This document shows positions 50,860 to 59,825 of a stretch of DNA of 64,000 bases, piece by piece. Position numbers and translations under genes: made by a program. Each line of letters starts with the position of its first letter. Position 1 is the stretch's first letter. Below the pieces are notes generated by a model. That model did not search any database and was not told where the DNA came from. It saw only the letters and a list, made by a program, of their open reading frames with translations. This DNA is from Oceanihabitans iliipiscarium (lineage in GTDB: Bacteria; Bacteroidota; Bacteroidia; Flavobacteriales; Flavobacteriaceae), in contig NZ_JBHUOV010000002.1 in NCBI RefSeq assembly GCF_042686125.1, positions 62,001 to 126,000 on the forward strand. The letters are read 5' to 3'.

Positions 50860-51829
50860 GATGTTCTGTTTTTTGTGTTTTATTATGAAATTCTGGCAAT
50901 ACGTTTTTTGCAATGAGTTCTAAAGTATCTTCCACATGCATTGTATTAAAACGTAGATTTAAAGCTAAGTGATTTACACCTATACTTCGTAATTTATCTA
51001 AATAATCGGTTAAATAATTAATTCCTAATCGGAAGCCTAATTGGATGGGTTGTGGTTTAGCGTTTGCATCTTCCAATAAATCTAAATACATCGGTTGCAT
51101 AAAGGGTTTGTCGCATTCAGATGTTTCTGCTACTAATTCTCTATACTGCCTTATGGTGTTGTTTTGACTATATAAATCTCTTGGATAATTCATCCAACCA
51201 TCGGCATTTTTAGCATTCCATTCTAGAGATTGTCGACTACTTCCTGTCATTAACAACGGCACTTTATGCGCTGTAGGTTTTGGTAACATATCAACATGTC
51301 CTTGAAAACTTCCGTAGTTATTCGTTTTAAAAGTTGGAAAATCGCTTTGTACATTTCTAATGTAGTTAAATGATTCTCGAAACAATTCACCGCGTTTTTC
51401 ATAATCTATTCCCATGGCAGGATATTCGTCAAAACGATCACCAGAAGCAACACCCAAGAGCATTCTTCCTCCAGATAACTGATCAATACTAGTTGCTGAT
51501 TTTGCAATATTTAGCGGATGATGTAATGGCAATGCAATACTAGAAACTCCCAAGGCGATTTCTGAAGTTTGGCCAGCCAAAAAGCCCAAATATGTAAACG
51601 GATCGAAGGTTTGACCTGCATCACCAAAACTTGGAACATTAAGTGGTATATCTCGAATCCAAATGGATTTAAAACCGAGACTTTCTACTTGCTGTACGCG
51701 TTTTACATGGTCTTGCATTCTTGGCACAGGACCAGTAGCATATCTTTCAATGGGCACGACTACTCCAATACTTAATTCGTTTTGTTTAAATACGCTATTA
51801 TAGGCTTTATTTATGGTTTTGAACGTCAT
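50852..51829 (-). CDS. LLM-class (luciferase-like) flavin oxidoreductase
   Basis: This is a 325-aa TIM-barrel protein. IWIRDIPLNVPSFGDAGQTFDPFTYLGFLA, ALGVSSIALPLHHPLNIAKS and QLSGGRMLLGVASGDRFDEY mark the bacterial luciferase-like monooxygenase family, usually FMN-dependent in organisms without F420. It is followed by an SDR in the same operon. A role in oxidising a small xenobiotic or electrophile is possible but only inferred. Confidence 0.9.
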   Translation of the reverse strand: MTFKTINKAYNSVFKQNELSIGVVVPIERYATGPVPRMQDHVKRVQQVESLGFKSIWIRDIPLNVPSFGDAGQTFDPFTYLGFLAGQTSEIALGVSSIALPLHHPLNIAKSATSIDQLSGGRMLLGVASGDRFDEYPAMGIDYEKRGELFRESFNYIRNVQSDFPTFKTNNYGSFQGHVDMLPKPTAHKVPLLMTGSSRQSLEWNAKNADGWMNYPRDLYSQNNTIRQYRELVAETSECDKPFMQPMYLDLLEDANAKPQPIQLGFRLGINYLTDYLDKLRSIGVNHLALNLRFNTMHVEDTLELIAKNVLPEFHNKTQKTEHHE

Positions 51830-51849
51830 AATTATATGAATTTAAAATA

Positions 51850-51879
51850 GAAGAAGCCACCATTCAAAGTGACTTCTTC
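51850..51879 (-). terminator. Hairpin after the cupin gene
   Basis: GAAGAAG.CAC / GTG.CTTCTTC with a short loop lies 41 bp after the cupin stop codon on the minus strand and before the luciferase-like gene. The T tract is short. Confidence 0.5.
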
Positions 51880-51919
51880 CTGCTATTAATCAATACTTAG
51901 GGTTATCGATTAATATTAA

Positions 51920-52768
51920 TTATTCTATTAAAGTCACTTCAAACTCACCATTAGTTCTTATATAAACAAGTGCTTCTTGGTCATTTTTTACCGTAATTTT
52001 ATGAGTAGAATTTTCAGCTGCACCGAAATAAGTTCCAGCTACTAAAATGGCACTATTTTTAGCATCAGACACTTGATGTGCAATAGTTCCTTGAATGATA
52101 ACTGCTCTGAAGTTTGGACTTAGGTTTTTAATCGCTCCTTCAAAACCTGCAGGTAATTTTACAAGCGTCGCCCGTAATTGTCCGTCTTGATGATTTCCCC
52201 ATAAAAATGTAGATTCCACATTACTTTCATTAGAAACCCAAGTCATATCCTTCGCATTTATCCAAACTAAATTTGAAGCATCTACATTAACAGGACGCTC
52301 ACCATTATCAAAAGCGTTGACTGTAGGTTTTACTAAATATGGTCCTTCTTGAATTTCAATATATGCTAAGTTTTCTTCTCCAGAAGCTGCAGTAATATGA
52401 GCCTCACCTGCTGGTTGTTGCCAAAAAGATCCTGCTGGCAACCATTGTTCTTCTGCGTTTTCATCGTCATTATGCAACAAACCTTTAATAACCACACCAC
52501 GATAAGTAACGTTATGAATGTGTGGTGGCGATGAAAACCCTTTATTAAATTTCACCAAAAAACCAGACGCTAAAGTCTCTGTTCGGTCTCCCCAAAGTTT
52601 TCCTGCTGCTGGACTTTTATCGCCTCTAAGTGGATTGAGCCAGCCCCATTCTATCTTGTCTGTGGTAACAACTTCATTTTTTGATTTTGTATTATCAGTT
52701 GTTGGTGTTTGTGCAATTGCATTAACGCTAACTGCAAATCCTATTACTAGTGTAAAAAATGTTTTCAT
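51920..52768 (-). CDS. Exported DUF4437 cupin protein
   Basis: This is a 282-aa protein with signal peptide MKTFFTLVIGFAVSVNAIAQ and two cupin-like halves. SSPPHIHNVTYRGVVIKGLL and WQQPAGEAHITAASGEE show His ligands in the first; the second half is degenerate (ATLVKLPAGFEGAI, RAVIIQGTIAHQV). It matches DUF4437. The ligand is unknown. It starts 7 bp after the nitroreductase gene, so both share the HxlR-controlled promoter. Confidence 0.82.
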   Translation of the reverse strand: MKTFFTLVIGFAVSVNAIAQTPTTDNTKSKNEVVTTDKIEWGWLNPLRGDKSPAAGKLWGDRTETLASGFLVKFNKGFSSPPHIHNVTYRGVVIKGLLHNDDENAEEQWLPAGSFWQQPAGEAHITAASGEENLAYIEIQEGPYLVKPTVNAFDNGERPVNVDASNLVWINAKDMTWVSNESNVESTFLWGNHQDGQLRATLVKLPAGFEGAIKNLSPNFRAVIIQGTIAHQVSDAKNSAILVAGTYFGAAENSTHKITVKNDQEALVYIRTNGEFEVTLIE

Positions 52769-52775
52769 TGTTTTG

Positions 52776-53450
52776 TTATTTCCAAGTTACTATGTCTTCA
52801 AAAGCGCGTCTTGATTTTGGGAATTCTGGATCTGCTTTTCGGTATCCAAATGCAGCCATAAATGAAATACCATATTTATTAGTATCTACTCCAAATTTTT
52901 CTCTTAATAAGGCTTCCGTTTTTTCTATATGAAACCCTTCAATCGGACAAGAATCTATGCCAGTTAAAGCAGCATCAGTCATCATATTCCCTAAAGCTAT
53001 ATATGTTTGTTTTGAAGACCAATCGAATAATTTTTTATCCGAATCTAAATTAAAATCGCGCTCTTGAAATTCTCTATAAAATTTAGAATACATGTCTATT
53101 ACATCTTCTGGTAATTGCTTAACGTCTTTCATCATATGCTCTATGTACTCTGCATCATGTTTAACCATAGGTGCTTTCATGGCTAAACCTAAAATAAAGT
53201 GGCTTGCAGTATCTAACTTTAAAGGTGCTCCCCAAGCTACTGGTTTTAATAGTTCGCGTAATTCTTTGTCTTGTACAACTACAAAATGCCACGGTTCAAA
53301 ACCAAAAGAACTTGGTGATAAGTTAGCTGTTTTTAAAATAAAACTAATTTGATCGTCTGTTAATGTTTTTGTGGCATCAAATTCTTTAGTGGCATGTCTA
53401 TAGTTAAATGCGTTTAATATGTCTTCTGTTGCAAAGTTTGGTGTGTTCAT
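52776..53450 (-). CDS. Nitroreductase family NAD(P)H oxidoreductase
   Basis: This is a 224-aa FMN enzyme. FNYRHATKEFDATKTLTDDQ at the start, ANLSPSSFGFEPWHFVVVQD and IGLDSCPIEGF-like SCPIEGFHIEK are hallmarks of nitroreductases (NfsB-like). It reduces quinones or nitro compounds. It is the first gene of the minus operon and lies directly opposite the HxlR regulator, the usual arrangement for HxlR-controlled electrophile or quinone defence. Confidence 0.9.
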   Translation of the reverse strand: MNTPNFATEDILNAFNYRHATKEFDATKTLTDDQISFILKTANLSPSSFGFEPWHFVVVQDKELRELLKPVAWGAPLKLDTASHFILGLAMKAPMVKHDAEYIEHMMKDVKQLPEDVIDMYSKFYREFQERDFNLDSDKKLFDWSSKQTYIALGNMMTDAALTGIDSCPIEGFHIEKTEALLREKFGVDTNKYGISFMAAFGYRKADPEFPKSRRAFEDIVTWK

Positions 53451-53490
53451 GATTGTATATTATTATCTGATTAATTGTTTTATAGTTTGT

Positions 53491-53507
53491 ACTATCAAAA
53501 GTATAGT
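53491..53507. promoter_or_regulatory. Palindromic operator 1 (HxlR)
   Basis: ACTATCAAAAGTATAGT: outer ACTAT / ATAGT arms. It lies at the likely transcription start of the nitroreductase operon and matches 16 of 17 bases of operator 2. Confidence 0.7.
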
Positions 53508-53509
53508 GA

Positions 53510-53540
53510 CAAAAGTATATATAGTTTTAATTTCTCACAA
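53510..53540 (-). promoter_or_regulatory. Promoter of the nitroreductase operon
   Basis: On the minus strand: TTG (53540-53538), 20-bp spacer, TACTTTTG (53517-53510). Transcription would start near operator 1. Confidence 0.6.
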
Positions 53541-53615
53541 TAACGGTCAAAAAGGATAGTATAAACTTAATTTATTAACTTATTGTATTTCAAGTTGTTA
53601 CATTCAAAATATTTT

Positions 53616-53632
53616 ACTATAAAAAGTATAGT
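53616..53632. promoter_or_regulatory. Palindromic operator 2 (HxlR)
   Basis: ACTATAAAAAGTATAGT, one mismatch from operator 1; abuts the -33 element of the hxlR-type gene, which suggests autoregulation. Confidence 0.7.
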
Positions 53633-53662
53633 TGTATAATTTAGTATAGTAGTATATCTTTG
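53632..53662 (+). promoter_or_regulatory. Promoter of the HxlR-type regulator
   Basis: TTG (53632-53634), 20-bp spacer, TATCTTTG (53655-53662) followed by TAC; the ATG is 42 bp further. Confidence 0.6.
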
Positions 53663-53704
53663 TACTTACAGAAACTATGAATACTTAAATTTTTTAACTG
53701 TATT

Positions 53705-54049
53705 ATGTATCAATATAAAGGAAAAGAATACCCATGTTGTGCCAGTTTAACTATGGGAGTTATAGGCGGAAAATGGAAAACAGTTATTCTATACCACCTA
53801 ATTAACAAAACGTTGCGTTATAATGAATTAAGAAAAGAAATGCCAACGGTTACAGAACGCACGTTAAGCTTGCAATTAAAAACTTTAGAAGACGATGGCA
53901 TTGTTAAAAGAAAGGTATATACCTCTAAACCTCCTTTAAAGGTAGAGTATTCGTTAACCGATTTTGGTAAAACATTAATACCAATAATACAGTCTATTGC
54001 AGATTGGGGCGTTTATGTTGTTGAGCAAAAAAGCGAGACTTTGGCATAA
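53705..54049 (+). CDS. HxlR family winged-helix transcription regulator
   Basis: This is a 114-aa DNA-binding protein. CCASLTMGVIGGKWKTVILYHL, LRYNELRKEMPTVTERTLSLQLKTL and KVEYSLTDFGKTLIPII are the family core. Two adjacent Cys at 11-12 may sense electrophiles or oxidants, as in YodB/HypR-type members. It faces the nitroreductase/cupin operon with two matching palindromes between, so repression of both genes that is relieved by stress is the likely scheme. Confidence 0.92.
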   Translation: MYQYKGKEYPCCASLTMGVIGGKWKTVILYHLINKTLRYNELRKEMPTVTERTLSLQLKTLEDDGIVKRKVYTSKPPLKVEYSLTDFGKTLIPIIQSIADWGVYVVEQKSETLA

Positions 54050-54153
54050 GAATTACAATTTGTTTATAGTACTTCTTGATCTCCGAGGGACACTAGAGGT
54101 TCTATTTGGTTGTCTGGCTGTGAAGCTCTTATTTTACAGTCTGTTTTTATGAT

Positions 54154-54354
54154 TTATTTTTTATCAGATTTTATAGCTTGTATTTCTTTTTCTAAAGCTT
54201 CGGCTTTTGATTTATACTTGTCTATTGCTTTTTTTAACTGACTGATTTTTTTAAAAACCGCTTCCTCTTGAACTGCTGTGTAGGTTTCCTTTTCTTCTAT
54301 TAATTTGTATTTTGCTTTTGCGCCACAAGTTGGGCATGTTCTAACGTCTGACAT
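54154..54354 (-). CDS. Small zinc-finger/coiled-coil protein
   Basis: This is a 66-aa protein that starts MSDVRTCPTCGAKAKYKLIE (CxxCG, only one Cys pair) and continues as a Lys/Glu-rich helix (QLKKAIDKYKSKAEALEKEI), probably a coiled coil. Such a single CxxC could bind zinc as a dimer. The function is unknown; it is transcribed alone or with upstream genes. Confidence 0.7.
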   Translation of the reverse strand: MSDVRTCPTCGAKAKYKLIEEKETYTAVQEEAVFKKISQLKKAIDKYKSKAEALEKEIQAIKSDKK

Positions 54355-54391
54355 GTGTTTTTATATTTAATGTTTCTTTATTATTAAAATG

Positions 54392-54417
54392 AAAAGGCTA
54401 CCTATTGGTAACCTTTT
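54392..54417 (-). terminator. Terminator after the NTF2-like lipoprotein gene
   Basis: AAAAGG.TACC / GGTA.CCTTTT with a 4-nt loop on the minus strand; T-rich tail. Confidence 0.6.
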
Positions 54418-54450
54418 CTGCTATTAATCAAACCAAAGGCGTTTGTTAAA

Positions 54451-55329
54451 TTACTGAGGAAAGTTAAACTTTCCGTTTGTATTTTTTCTGTCGCCTTTAG
54501 GTGCAATGGTTTCCATAACATCCCAGTGTTCTGCTATTTTCCCCTCTTCGACTCTGAATAAATCATAATACGATGTTGGCTGTCCTGCAAAGGTTCCTTC
54601 GCTTATTGTTAGTACAAAATTACCTTGCCCCAATACTATATGAACGGTGTCGAGTTGCATTGTAACCCCTTGTTTTGCCATTGCTTCTAAGGCCTGCCCT
54701 AAACCAGATAGCCCGTCTGCAATGTTAGGGTTGTGTTGTATGTAGTTGTCGTCCTTAAAGTAATTGGCTATTTTATCCATTTTACCTTGCACTAAGACGT
54801 CGTTTACAAAATTGGAAACGAGTGTTTTATTCGCTTCGGTTTTGTCTATATCTGTAAGTGTTGTTGTGCCATCTGTTTGCGTGCGACCACTTGGGTTGGG
54901 TGCTTTTTTTTCAATTAAGTTATCCCAGTGCTCTACTACTTGTCCGTTTTCGAATCTAAATACATCAAAGCCAATTTTTGGTCCGAAAAAGTCGTATTCT
55001 GTTTGTGTAAACCCATAATCGCCATCTTGAAAAGCGCGTATGGTATTAACTTTAAACCCGCCTTCTGGTGCCTGAGACAATAGTGCCCCAAACCCCTCTA
55101 GACCATCTGCGACTGCAAGATTGTGTTGTGTGTAGTTTGCTGCATTGATATAGCTTACACCTTGTGGGTCTCCGGTTTCTATACTTTTTAATACTGCTAG
55201 TGTTTTTTCTTTAATTGATACTTCCATTTTTGTGTCTTTTTTTATTTGTGATTCCTTTTCTACTCCTTTTTCTGATTTGCAAGCCCCTACTATGAATACT
55301 AGTGAAGCTACTAAAAGTGTTTGTTTCAT
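54451..55329 (-). CDS. Lipoprotein with two SnoaL/NTF2-like domains
   Basis: This is a 292-aa lipoprotein (FIVGACKSEKG). The two halves repeat each other: YTQHNLAVADGLEGFGALLS ... FDVFRFENGQVVEHWDN and YIQHNPNIADGLSGLGQALE ... YDLFRVEEGKIAEHWDV. Both fit SnoaL-like polyketide-cyclase/NTF2 folds. The fold can bind or isomerise small hydrophobic compounds. The tandem arrangement arose by internal duplication. The ligand is unknown. Confidence 0.85.
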   Translation of the reverse strand: MKQTLLVASLVFIVGACKSEKGVEKESQIKKDTKMEVSIKEKTLAVLKSIETGDPQGVSYINAANYTQHNLAVADGLEGFGALLSQAPEGGFKVNTIRAFQDGDYGFTQTEYDFFGPKIGFDVFRFENGQVVEHWDNLIEKKAPNPSGRTQTDGTTTLTDIDKTEANKTLVSNFVNDVLVQGKMDKIANYFKDDNYIQHNPNIADGLSGLGQALEAMAKQGVTMQLDTVHIVLGQGNFVLTISEGTFAGQPTSYYDLFRVEEGKIAEHWDVMETIAPKGDRKNTNGKFNFPQ

Positions 55330-55439
55330 GTTTTGCTAATTATATTGTTAGTTAAATTCTGAGGACAAAATTACTATAGCAATACACTTTGCTAAAGGTG
55401 AAAATGGTTGTAAGACTGGTAAATATCGAACCTAAATGC

Positions 55440-56318
55440 TTAGATGTAGTCTTTTTTGAAGGTGTTAGGGGTAAATCCCGTATGCTTTTTGAAGTATTTC
55501 ACAAAATTAGTTGGTTCTTCAAATCCTAAGGCATAGGCTAATTCTGTACTTTTTATTTCTGAATTTACAAGCAAGCGTTTTGCTTCAAGAACTACAAATT
55601 CATCAATAAACTGTTTTGCCGTTATTGCAAGGGTGTCTTTGCAAATAGTGTTAAGATGTTTATAGGTGATGTTTAATTTATCGGCATAAAACTCTGCATT
55701 TCTACTTTTAGTATGGTTGTTTTCTAAAAGCGATTTAAACTCTAGAAATGTCTTTAGTTTATCGGAACTTTTTAAATGATTTGTTTGGTATTGCTTTAGG
55801 CGTTCTAATTTTGAAAAAATGATAGAATATAAGGCACTATAAGTGTTTTCTTGATTATAGTCTTCTGCTGTATTTGAATACTCTTGATAAAATAACTGGA
55901 TGTATTTGGATACATTGGCATCTTTAGGAACCTGAATTATTGGCGAAAACAAGTGCGCATTAAAGAGTCTTATTAATTCGTTTTTTGGCAAATTGTTTAT
56001 CTGCTTTTTAAGATAGGCATCTGTGAACAGTATGATGAATCCTTTTAGGTCTTCGTTAAACTGAAAGGCATTAATTTGTCCTTTAGATAAGTGAATAATG
56101 GTGTTTTGCTTTACTTCATGCCACACAAAGTCTACTAACTGCTTGCTTTTTCCTTCGGTATAAAACACAATCATATTAAAAGCTAATTGATGTGCTTTTT
56201 CGGGATTATGAGCAATGTCGTTTTTTCTAACAGAAAGACTTTCAATGGTTAATATTTCAATCCCCTTATTGTCTGGTTTTTGAGAATTAAATACAATATG
56301 TGGAATGTCTTTTTGCAT
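55440..56318 (-). CDS. AraC family transcription regulator
   Basis: This is a 292-aa regulator with an N-terminal cupin-like sensing domain (about 1-170) and a C-terminal double helix-turn-helix, AEFYADKLNITYKHLNTICK ... STELAYALGFEEPTNFVKYF, with the closing GFTPNTFKK. It is transcribed in the direction of the NTF2-like lipoprotein gene, 110 bp upstream of it, and may control it or the MarC gene. The effector is unknown. Confidence 0.9.
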   Translation of the reverse strand: MQKDIPHIVFNSQKPDNKGIEILTIESLSVRKNDIAHNPEKAHQLAFNMIVFYTEGKSKQLVDFVWHEVKQNTIIHLSKGQINAFQFNEDLKGFIILFTDAYLKKQINNLPKNELIRLFNAHLFSPIIQVPKDANVSKYIQLFYQEYSNTAEDYNQENTYSALYSIIFSKLERLKQYQTNHLKSSDKLKTFLEFKSLLENNHTKSRNAEFYADKLNITYKHLNTICKDTLAITAKQFIDEFVVLEAKRLLVNSEIKSTELAYALGFEEPTNFVKYFKKHTGFTPNTFKKDYI

Positions 56319-56388
56319 TAATAGCTTATTGGTCTTTTGTTTTTCTATTGCTTTTTTAGTTTAGGCTGGAAAAAAACCAAGGATCTTT

Positions 56389-57012
56389 TTATATCGTCAT
56401 TAAATTAAACGAAATTTTGATGCCTTGAATAATCATTCCTGTTCCGATAATTGCAATGATTAAACCCATTATTTTTCCTATTACAGAAATGACATTATTA
56501 CCTACTACTCTTACAATAACGTCACTTAATTTGAAGGTAAAATATGTTATGAGGCTCATGGACCCAAATATAAGAATGACTAAAATGGTATGAACCGTGT
56601 CGACATTAGATACGAAATTCATTGCTGTTACAATGGTTCCTGGGCCAGCTAAAATTGGTATTGCCAAAGGAGATACCGCAATGTTTTCATCGATATGTAC
56701 GTTATCTAGGGTTTTGACATTGGACTGCTTAGATTGCAGCATATCGAACCCTATAAAAAAGATTAAGATTCCTCCTGTGATTTTAAAGGCTGGAATACTG
56801 ATATTAAATAATTCGAAAATATACTTTCCTAAAAGCACAAAAACCGCCACAATGATAAAGGCGATAAAATTAGATCGCTTATTGATATCGTGCTTTGTTT
56901 TTACATCTGCCCCTTGTGTTAAGGACACAAAAACAGTCATATTTGATATAGGATTTGTTATGGCAAAAAAGGCCGTAAACACTGTAATTGAAAATGTAAT
57001 TAGGTTATCCAT
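56389..57012 (-). CDS. MarC family membrane protein
   Basis: This is a 207-aa protein with six likely membrane segments (TVFTAFFAITNPISNMTVFV, NFIAFIIVAVFVLLGKYIF, ITGGILIFFIGFDMLQSK, ...). SPLAIPILAGPGTIVTAMNF in the middle is the MarC/UPF0056 signature. The family is not an efflux pump as once thought; its role is unknown. It stands alone, 70 bp upstream of the AraC gene on the same strand. Confidence 0.9.
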   Translation of the reverse strand: MDNLITFSITVFTAFFAITNPISNMTVFVSLTQGADVKTKHDINKRSNFIAFIIVAVFVLLGKYIFELFNISIPAFKITGGILIFFIGFDMLQSKQSNVKTLDNVHIDENIAVSPLAIPILAGPGTIVTAMNFVSNVDTVHTILVILIFGSMSLITYFTFKLSDVIVRVVGNNVISVIGKIMGLIIAIIGTGMIIQGIKISFNLMTI

Positions 57013-57151
57013 CTATTGGGATTTTTAATTTAAAAAAAGGCAAAATTACTTCTTTATATTCAAAGTATTTTTGTTTTTTTAGAATAGTTTTAAAACTAAA
57101 AAACAGTGATTTTTATGACGCTTTAAAAGATACGACATTTGAAGCGTTTTA

Positions 57152-58261
57152 TTATTCTACAAAATTTAGTATTTGCCTTATCAATTTATGAGTATTAAAA
57201 TCTGGTGTTGCTTGGCTTATACAATAAGAAATTGTTGATTTAGTTTCTGGACAATAACCAACAAAGGTGTTGTAAAATCCGAAATGCCCATAATACACCT
57301 TTTGATTAACAATAAACTCATAAACGCCTAACCCATAACGGCTTTCATTTTCTTTTGTGGTTTTTACATCTATCATTTTAGTTAATGAGTCCTTATTAAT
57401 TAGTTTGAAATTAAATAAGGCCTTTATAAAAATGGCTAAATCTAAATTTGTAGATACGAGCCCTCCACCTGCCCAGTCGAATGAGGTGTTGAGGTCTGAA
57501 AAATTAATAGAGCCCACATATTGGTTTACTTGGATTGCTTCCTCTTTTGGTGTTTCGTAAAACTCAAAAAAAGTGTGGTGCATGTTTAGGGGTTCTAATA
57601 TTCGATGTCTTATGGATTGTGATAGGGACTTGATATCTAATTGCTCTATGACTAATCCTAGTAAAATAAAATTAATATCGGAATAGTACCACGCTTCATC
57701 GGGTTTAAAGTGCGGCTCACGATGTAAGTTGAATTGATAATATAGCGCCATAAGTGCTTTTGGAGAATATTGCTTTTTTGGGTTTTGCATGAGCATGCCA
57801 AAAAAAGCTTCTTCTCTATCGGTAAATAGATCTGCAAGTCCAGATCGATGTGATAAAAGCTGTTTGATTGTAATATGTTTTGCATATTTTACACCATCAA
57901 GGTTATGGATGTTTTCGAAATCAAGATATTCCAGATCCTTTAGGTAAGGATATACTTTATCATTTATGTTGAGTTTCGCTTCTTCCTGAAGTTGAAGTAT
58001 AATTGTTGACACAAAAAGTTTTGTACTACTCGCAATTTTAAAGGAGCTATGCGCTGTAACACTATCTCCCTTTTTATCTACCAGTCCAAAGCCTTCACTA
58101 TACATGACATTTTTAGTTTCATTGTCTATGTATAGTAACATACTATGCACAGGGTTTTCAGAATAATGATTAATTTTATCAATAATTCTATGAGTGATTG
58201 AGTCGGTTTGTCCAAATACAAGATTAGATACAAAGAGTAAAATATATAATAGTGGTTTCAA
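57152..58261 (-). CDS. Exported beta-lactamase-family serine hydrolase
   Basis: This is a 369-aa protein with signal peptide MKPLLYILLFVSNLVFGQ. It has the class C beta-lactamase/DD-peptidase fold: SxxK in KIASSTKLFV (about 75-84), YSDINFILLG (YxN-type with Asp) and HFGFYNTFVG (HxG). An N-terminal QTDSITHRIIDKINHY helix precedes it. The function may be esterase or peptidase on wall or small peptides; antibiotic resistance is not implied. It starts 2 bp after the NmrA-like gene. Confidence 0.88.
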   Translation of the reverse strand: MKPLLYILLFVSNLVFGQTDSITHRIIDKINHYSENPVHSMLLYIDNETKNVMYSEGFGLVDKKGDSVTAHSSFKIASSTKLFVSTIILQLQEEAKLNINDKVYPYLKDLEYLDFENIHNLDGVKYAKHITIKQLLSHRSGLADLFTDREEAFFGMLMQNPKKQYSPKALMALYYQFNLHREPHFKPDEAWYYSDINFILLGLVIEQLDIKSLSQSIRHRILEPLNMHHTFFEFYETPKEEAIQVNQYVGSINFSDLNTSFDWAGGGLVSTNLDLAIFIKALFNFKLINKDSLTKMIDVKTTKENESRYGLGVYEFIVNQKVYYGHFGFYNTFVGYCPETKSTISYCISQATPDFNTHKLIRQILNFVE

Positions 58262-58263
58262 TT

Positions 58264-59139
58264 TTATTGGCTTATAGTTTCTGCATTGTCTTTGAAGAAG
58301 TGATACAATCGATTATTTCCGAACCTAGGTGCTATATTATCTTCGGCCATTAAAGTTAAAAAAAATTCTATAGGTCCGTAGGTTTTAGAGGATGTAAATG
58401 TGCGTAATGTCCAAATTATCAATCTCCTTAACCAATCGGGTAAATGAATAATTTTTATTGGTTTTTGAAGCGCATTCAGCGCCATCTCACCTATTTCATT
58501 TAAGGTTAAAATATCTGGGCCACCAACTGTGATTTCAGTATTGTTTATTTGCATTGCTTGTAAACAAACAATTGCTAGATCTTCGCCATGTATTGGATTG
58601 AACTTTTGTTCGCCATTTCCGAAAAGGTATATTTTTCCTTTTCTGGCCATGTTTAAAAAGTCTCTCATATCTGAAAAGAATCCATTAGGACGAATTACAG
58701 TAAAATCTAGTCCTGAGCTTTTTAATGCATCGACAAATTTTTCTTTGGCTTCAAATATTTTAAGATGTCGATATCTATTTCCATTAATAGCAGACACGTA
58801 GATAAACTTTTTAACCCCTGCTTTTTTCGCTTCATTAAGTAGATTTAGATTCGCTTGATAATCTACATCCATATAGGTTAAACCCTCTTTTTGTCTAGTA
58901 ATACCAACCGTAGAAATTACAGTGGTTACGCCATTGCAAACCCCTTTTAATGTTTCTGGTTTTGTGACTTCAGATTTAATTATTTTAACCGTTTTACTTT
59001 TAAAACAATCCAGTTTTTCAGGTGATCTCGCTATGAACTTGGCTTTTATATTTTCTTCAACTAAAGCCTTAGCAATATAGCCGCCTAAGTATCCTGTTGC
59101 TCCAGCAAGCAAAATGGTTTGTGAGTTGTTCGTGTTCAT
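58264..59139 (-). CDS. NmrA-type NAD(P)-binding SDR protein
   Basis: The ATG at 59139 gives 291 aa (a TTG at 59148 adds three residues). It starts TILLAGATGYLGGYIAKAL, the GxxGxxG dinucleotide motif, and has KFIYVSAINGNRYRH plus DFTVIRPNGFFSDM as in atypical SDRs (complex-I-subunit- or NmrA-like). It is likely cotranscribed with the downstream serine hydrolase, and 15 bp behind the barrel gene. The substrate is unknown. Confidence 0.87.
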   Translation of the reverse strand: MNTNNSQTILLAGATGYLGGYIAKALVEENIKAKFIARSPEKLDCFKSKTVKIIKSEVTKPETLKGVCNGVTTVISTVGITRQKEGLTYMDVDYQANLNLLNEAKKAGVKKFIYVSAINGNRYRHLKIFEAKEKFVDALKSSGLDFTVIRPNGFFSDMRDFLNMARKGKIYLFGNGEQKFNPIHGEDLAIVCLQAMQINNTEITVGGPDILTLNEIGEMALNALQKPIKIIHLPDWLRRLIIWTLRTFTSSKTYGPIEFFLTLMAEDNIAPRFGNNRLYHFFKDNAETISQ

Positions 59140-59154
59140 ATTACTCAATGAAAA

Positions 59155-59733
59155 TTACAGACAATTGATTCCTATTCCAGCACTTAATGAAATGGCATCT
59201 CTATGCATATCTCCATCTAAATAGGCTCTTCCTAAGACGATTTTAGATTGTAGGTTTAACGTTATGTTTTTTCTTTTCAAAATTTCATACCCTGTACTTG
59301 CCATCACAGCACATCCAAAATTCCACTCGTCGTTAACATTATCTTTAATGTCATAAAGTGCAGGCCCATCGATAGCCAGACCAATACCTCCGTGAATCCA
59401 CCATTTCTCTTTTACCCAGTATTGTACTGAAGGTATGAAACCGCCAAAATGCCTATCATTATCTTGAAATTCATATATCATTCCAGGCATTGCTGCAGTT
59501 AAAGCTAGTTTTTGATTTAACCTATAACCAAGCTTTAAATCTGGAAAAACAAAAGCCCCTTGAGCTTTATCGAAAGTTTGAATTTCCTCGCTATCTTCAA
59601 GACTAATAATTCCACCTCCAAGGCTTATTTCTAAAAGAAACCCCTTTTGTTGATTGAAGTTATTATCTGTTTTATTTTGAGCAAACGTGAGTGTAGAAAG
59701 GAACACTAAAGCTATAAAAGCAGTTTTTGACAT
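59155..59733 (-). CDS. Outer-membrane beta-barrel protein
   Basis: The ATG at 59733 opens a signal peptide MSKTAFIALVFLSTLTFAQ; an upstream ATG at 59784 would add a charged leader and is less likely. 192 aa. Mature strands such as QNLALT-type KLGYRLNQKLALTAAMPGM and WWIHGGIGLAIDGPALYDI are typical of an eight-stranded barrel. No function known. It stands between the serine-hydrolase lipoprotein and the NmrA gene. Confidence 0.75.
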   Translation of the reverse strand: MSKTAFIALVFLSTLTFAQNKTDNNFNQQKGFLLEISLGGGIISLEDSEEIQTFDKAQGAFVFPDLKLGYRLNQKLALTAAMPGMIYEFQDNDRHFGGFIPSVQYWVKEKWWIHGGIGLAIDGPALYDIKDNVNDEWNFGCAVMASTGYEILKRKNITLNLQSKIVLGRAYLDGDMHRDAISLSAGIGINCL

Positions 59734-59825
59734 GATTTGTTTTTTAATGATTTGTAAGTTGTTTTCGTGAATTTGTGTTTTCATTTTAATTGTTTTTAAT
59801 TGTTCGATTTTTGATTGTTTTTATA

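Noticed and set aside
56597..57028. 143-codon ORF opposite the MarC gene
   Set aside because: Same reason; MarC signature motif lies on the minus strand.
57152..58261. Serine hydrolases as antibiotic-resistance beta-lactamases
   Set aside because: Motifs are those of the broad class C/DD-peptidase/esterase fold; nothing specific for beta-lactam hydrolysis is visible.
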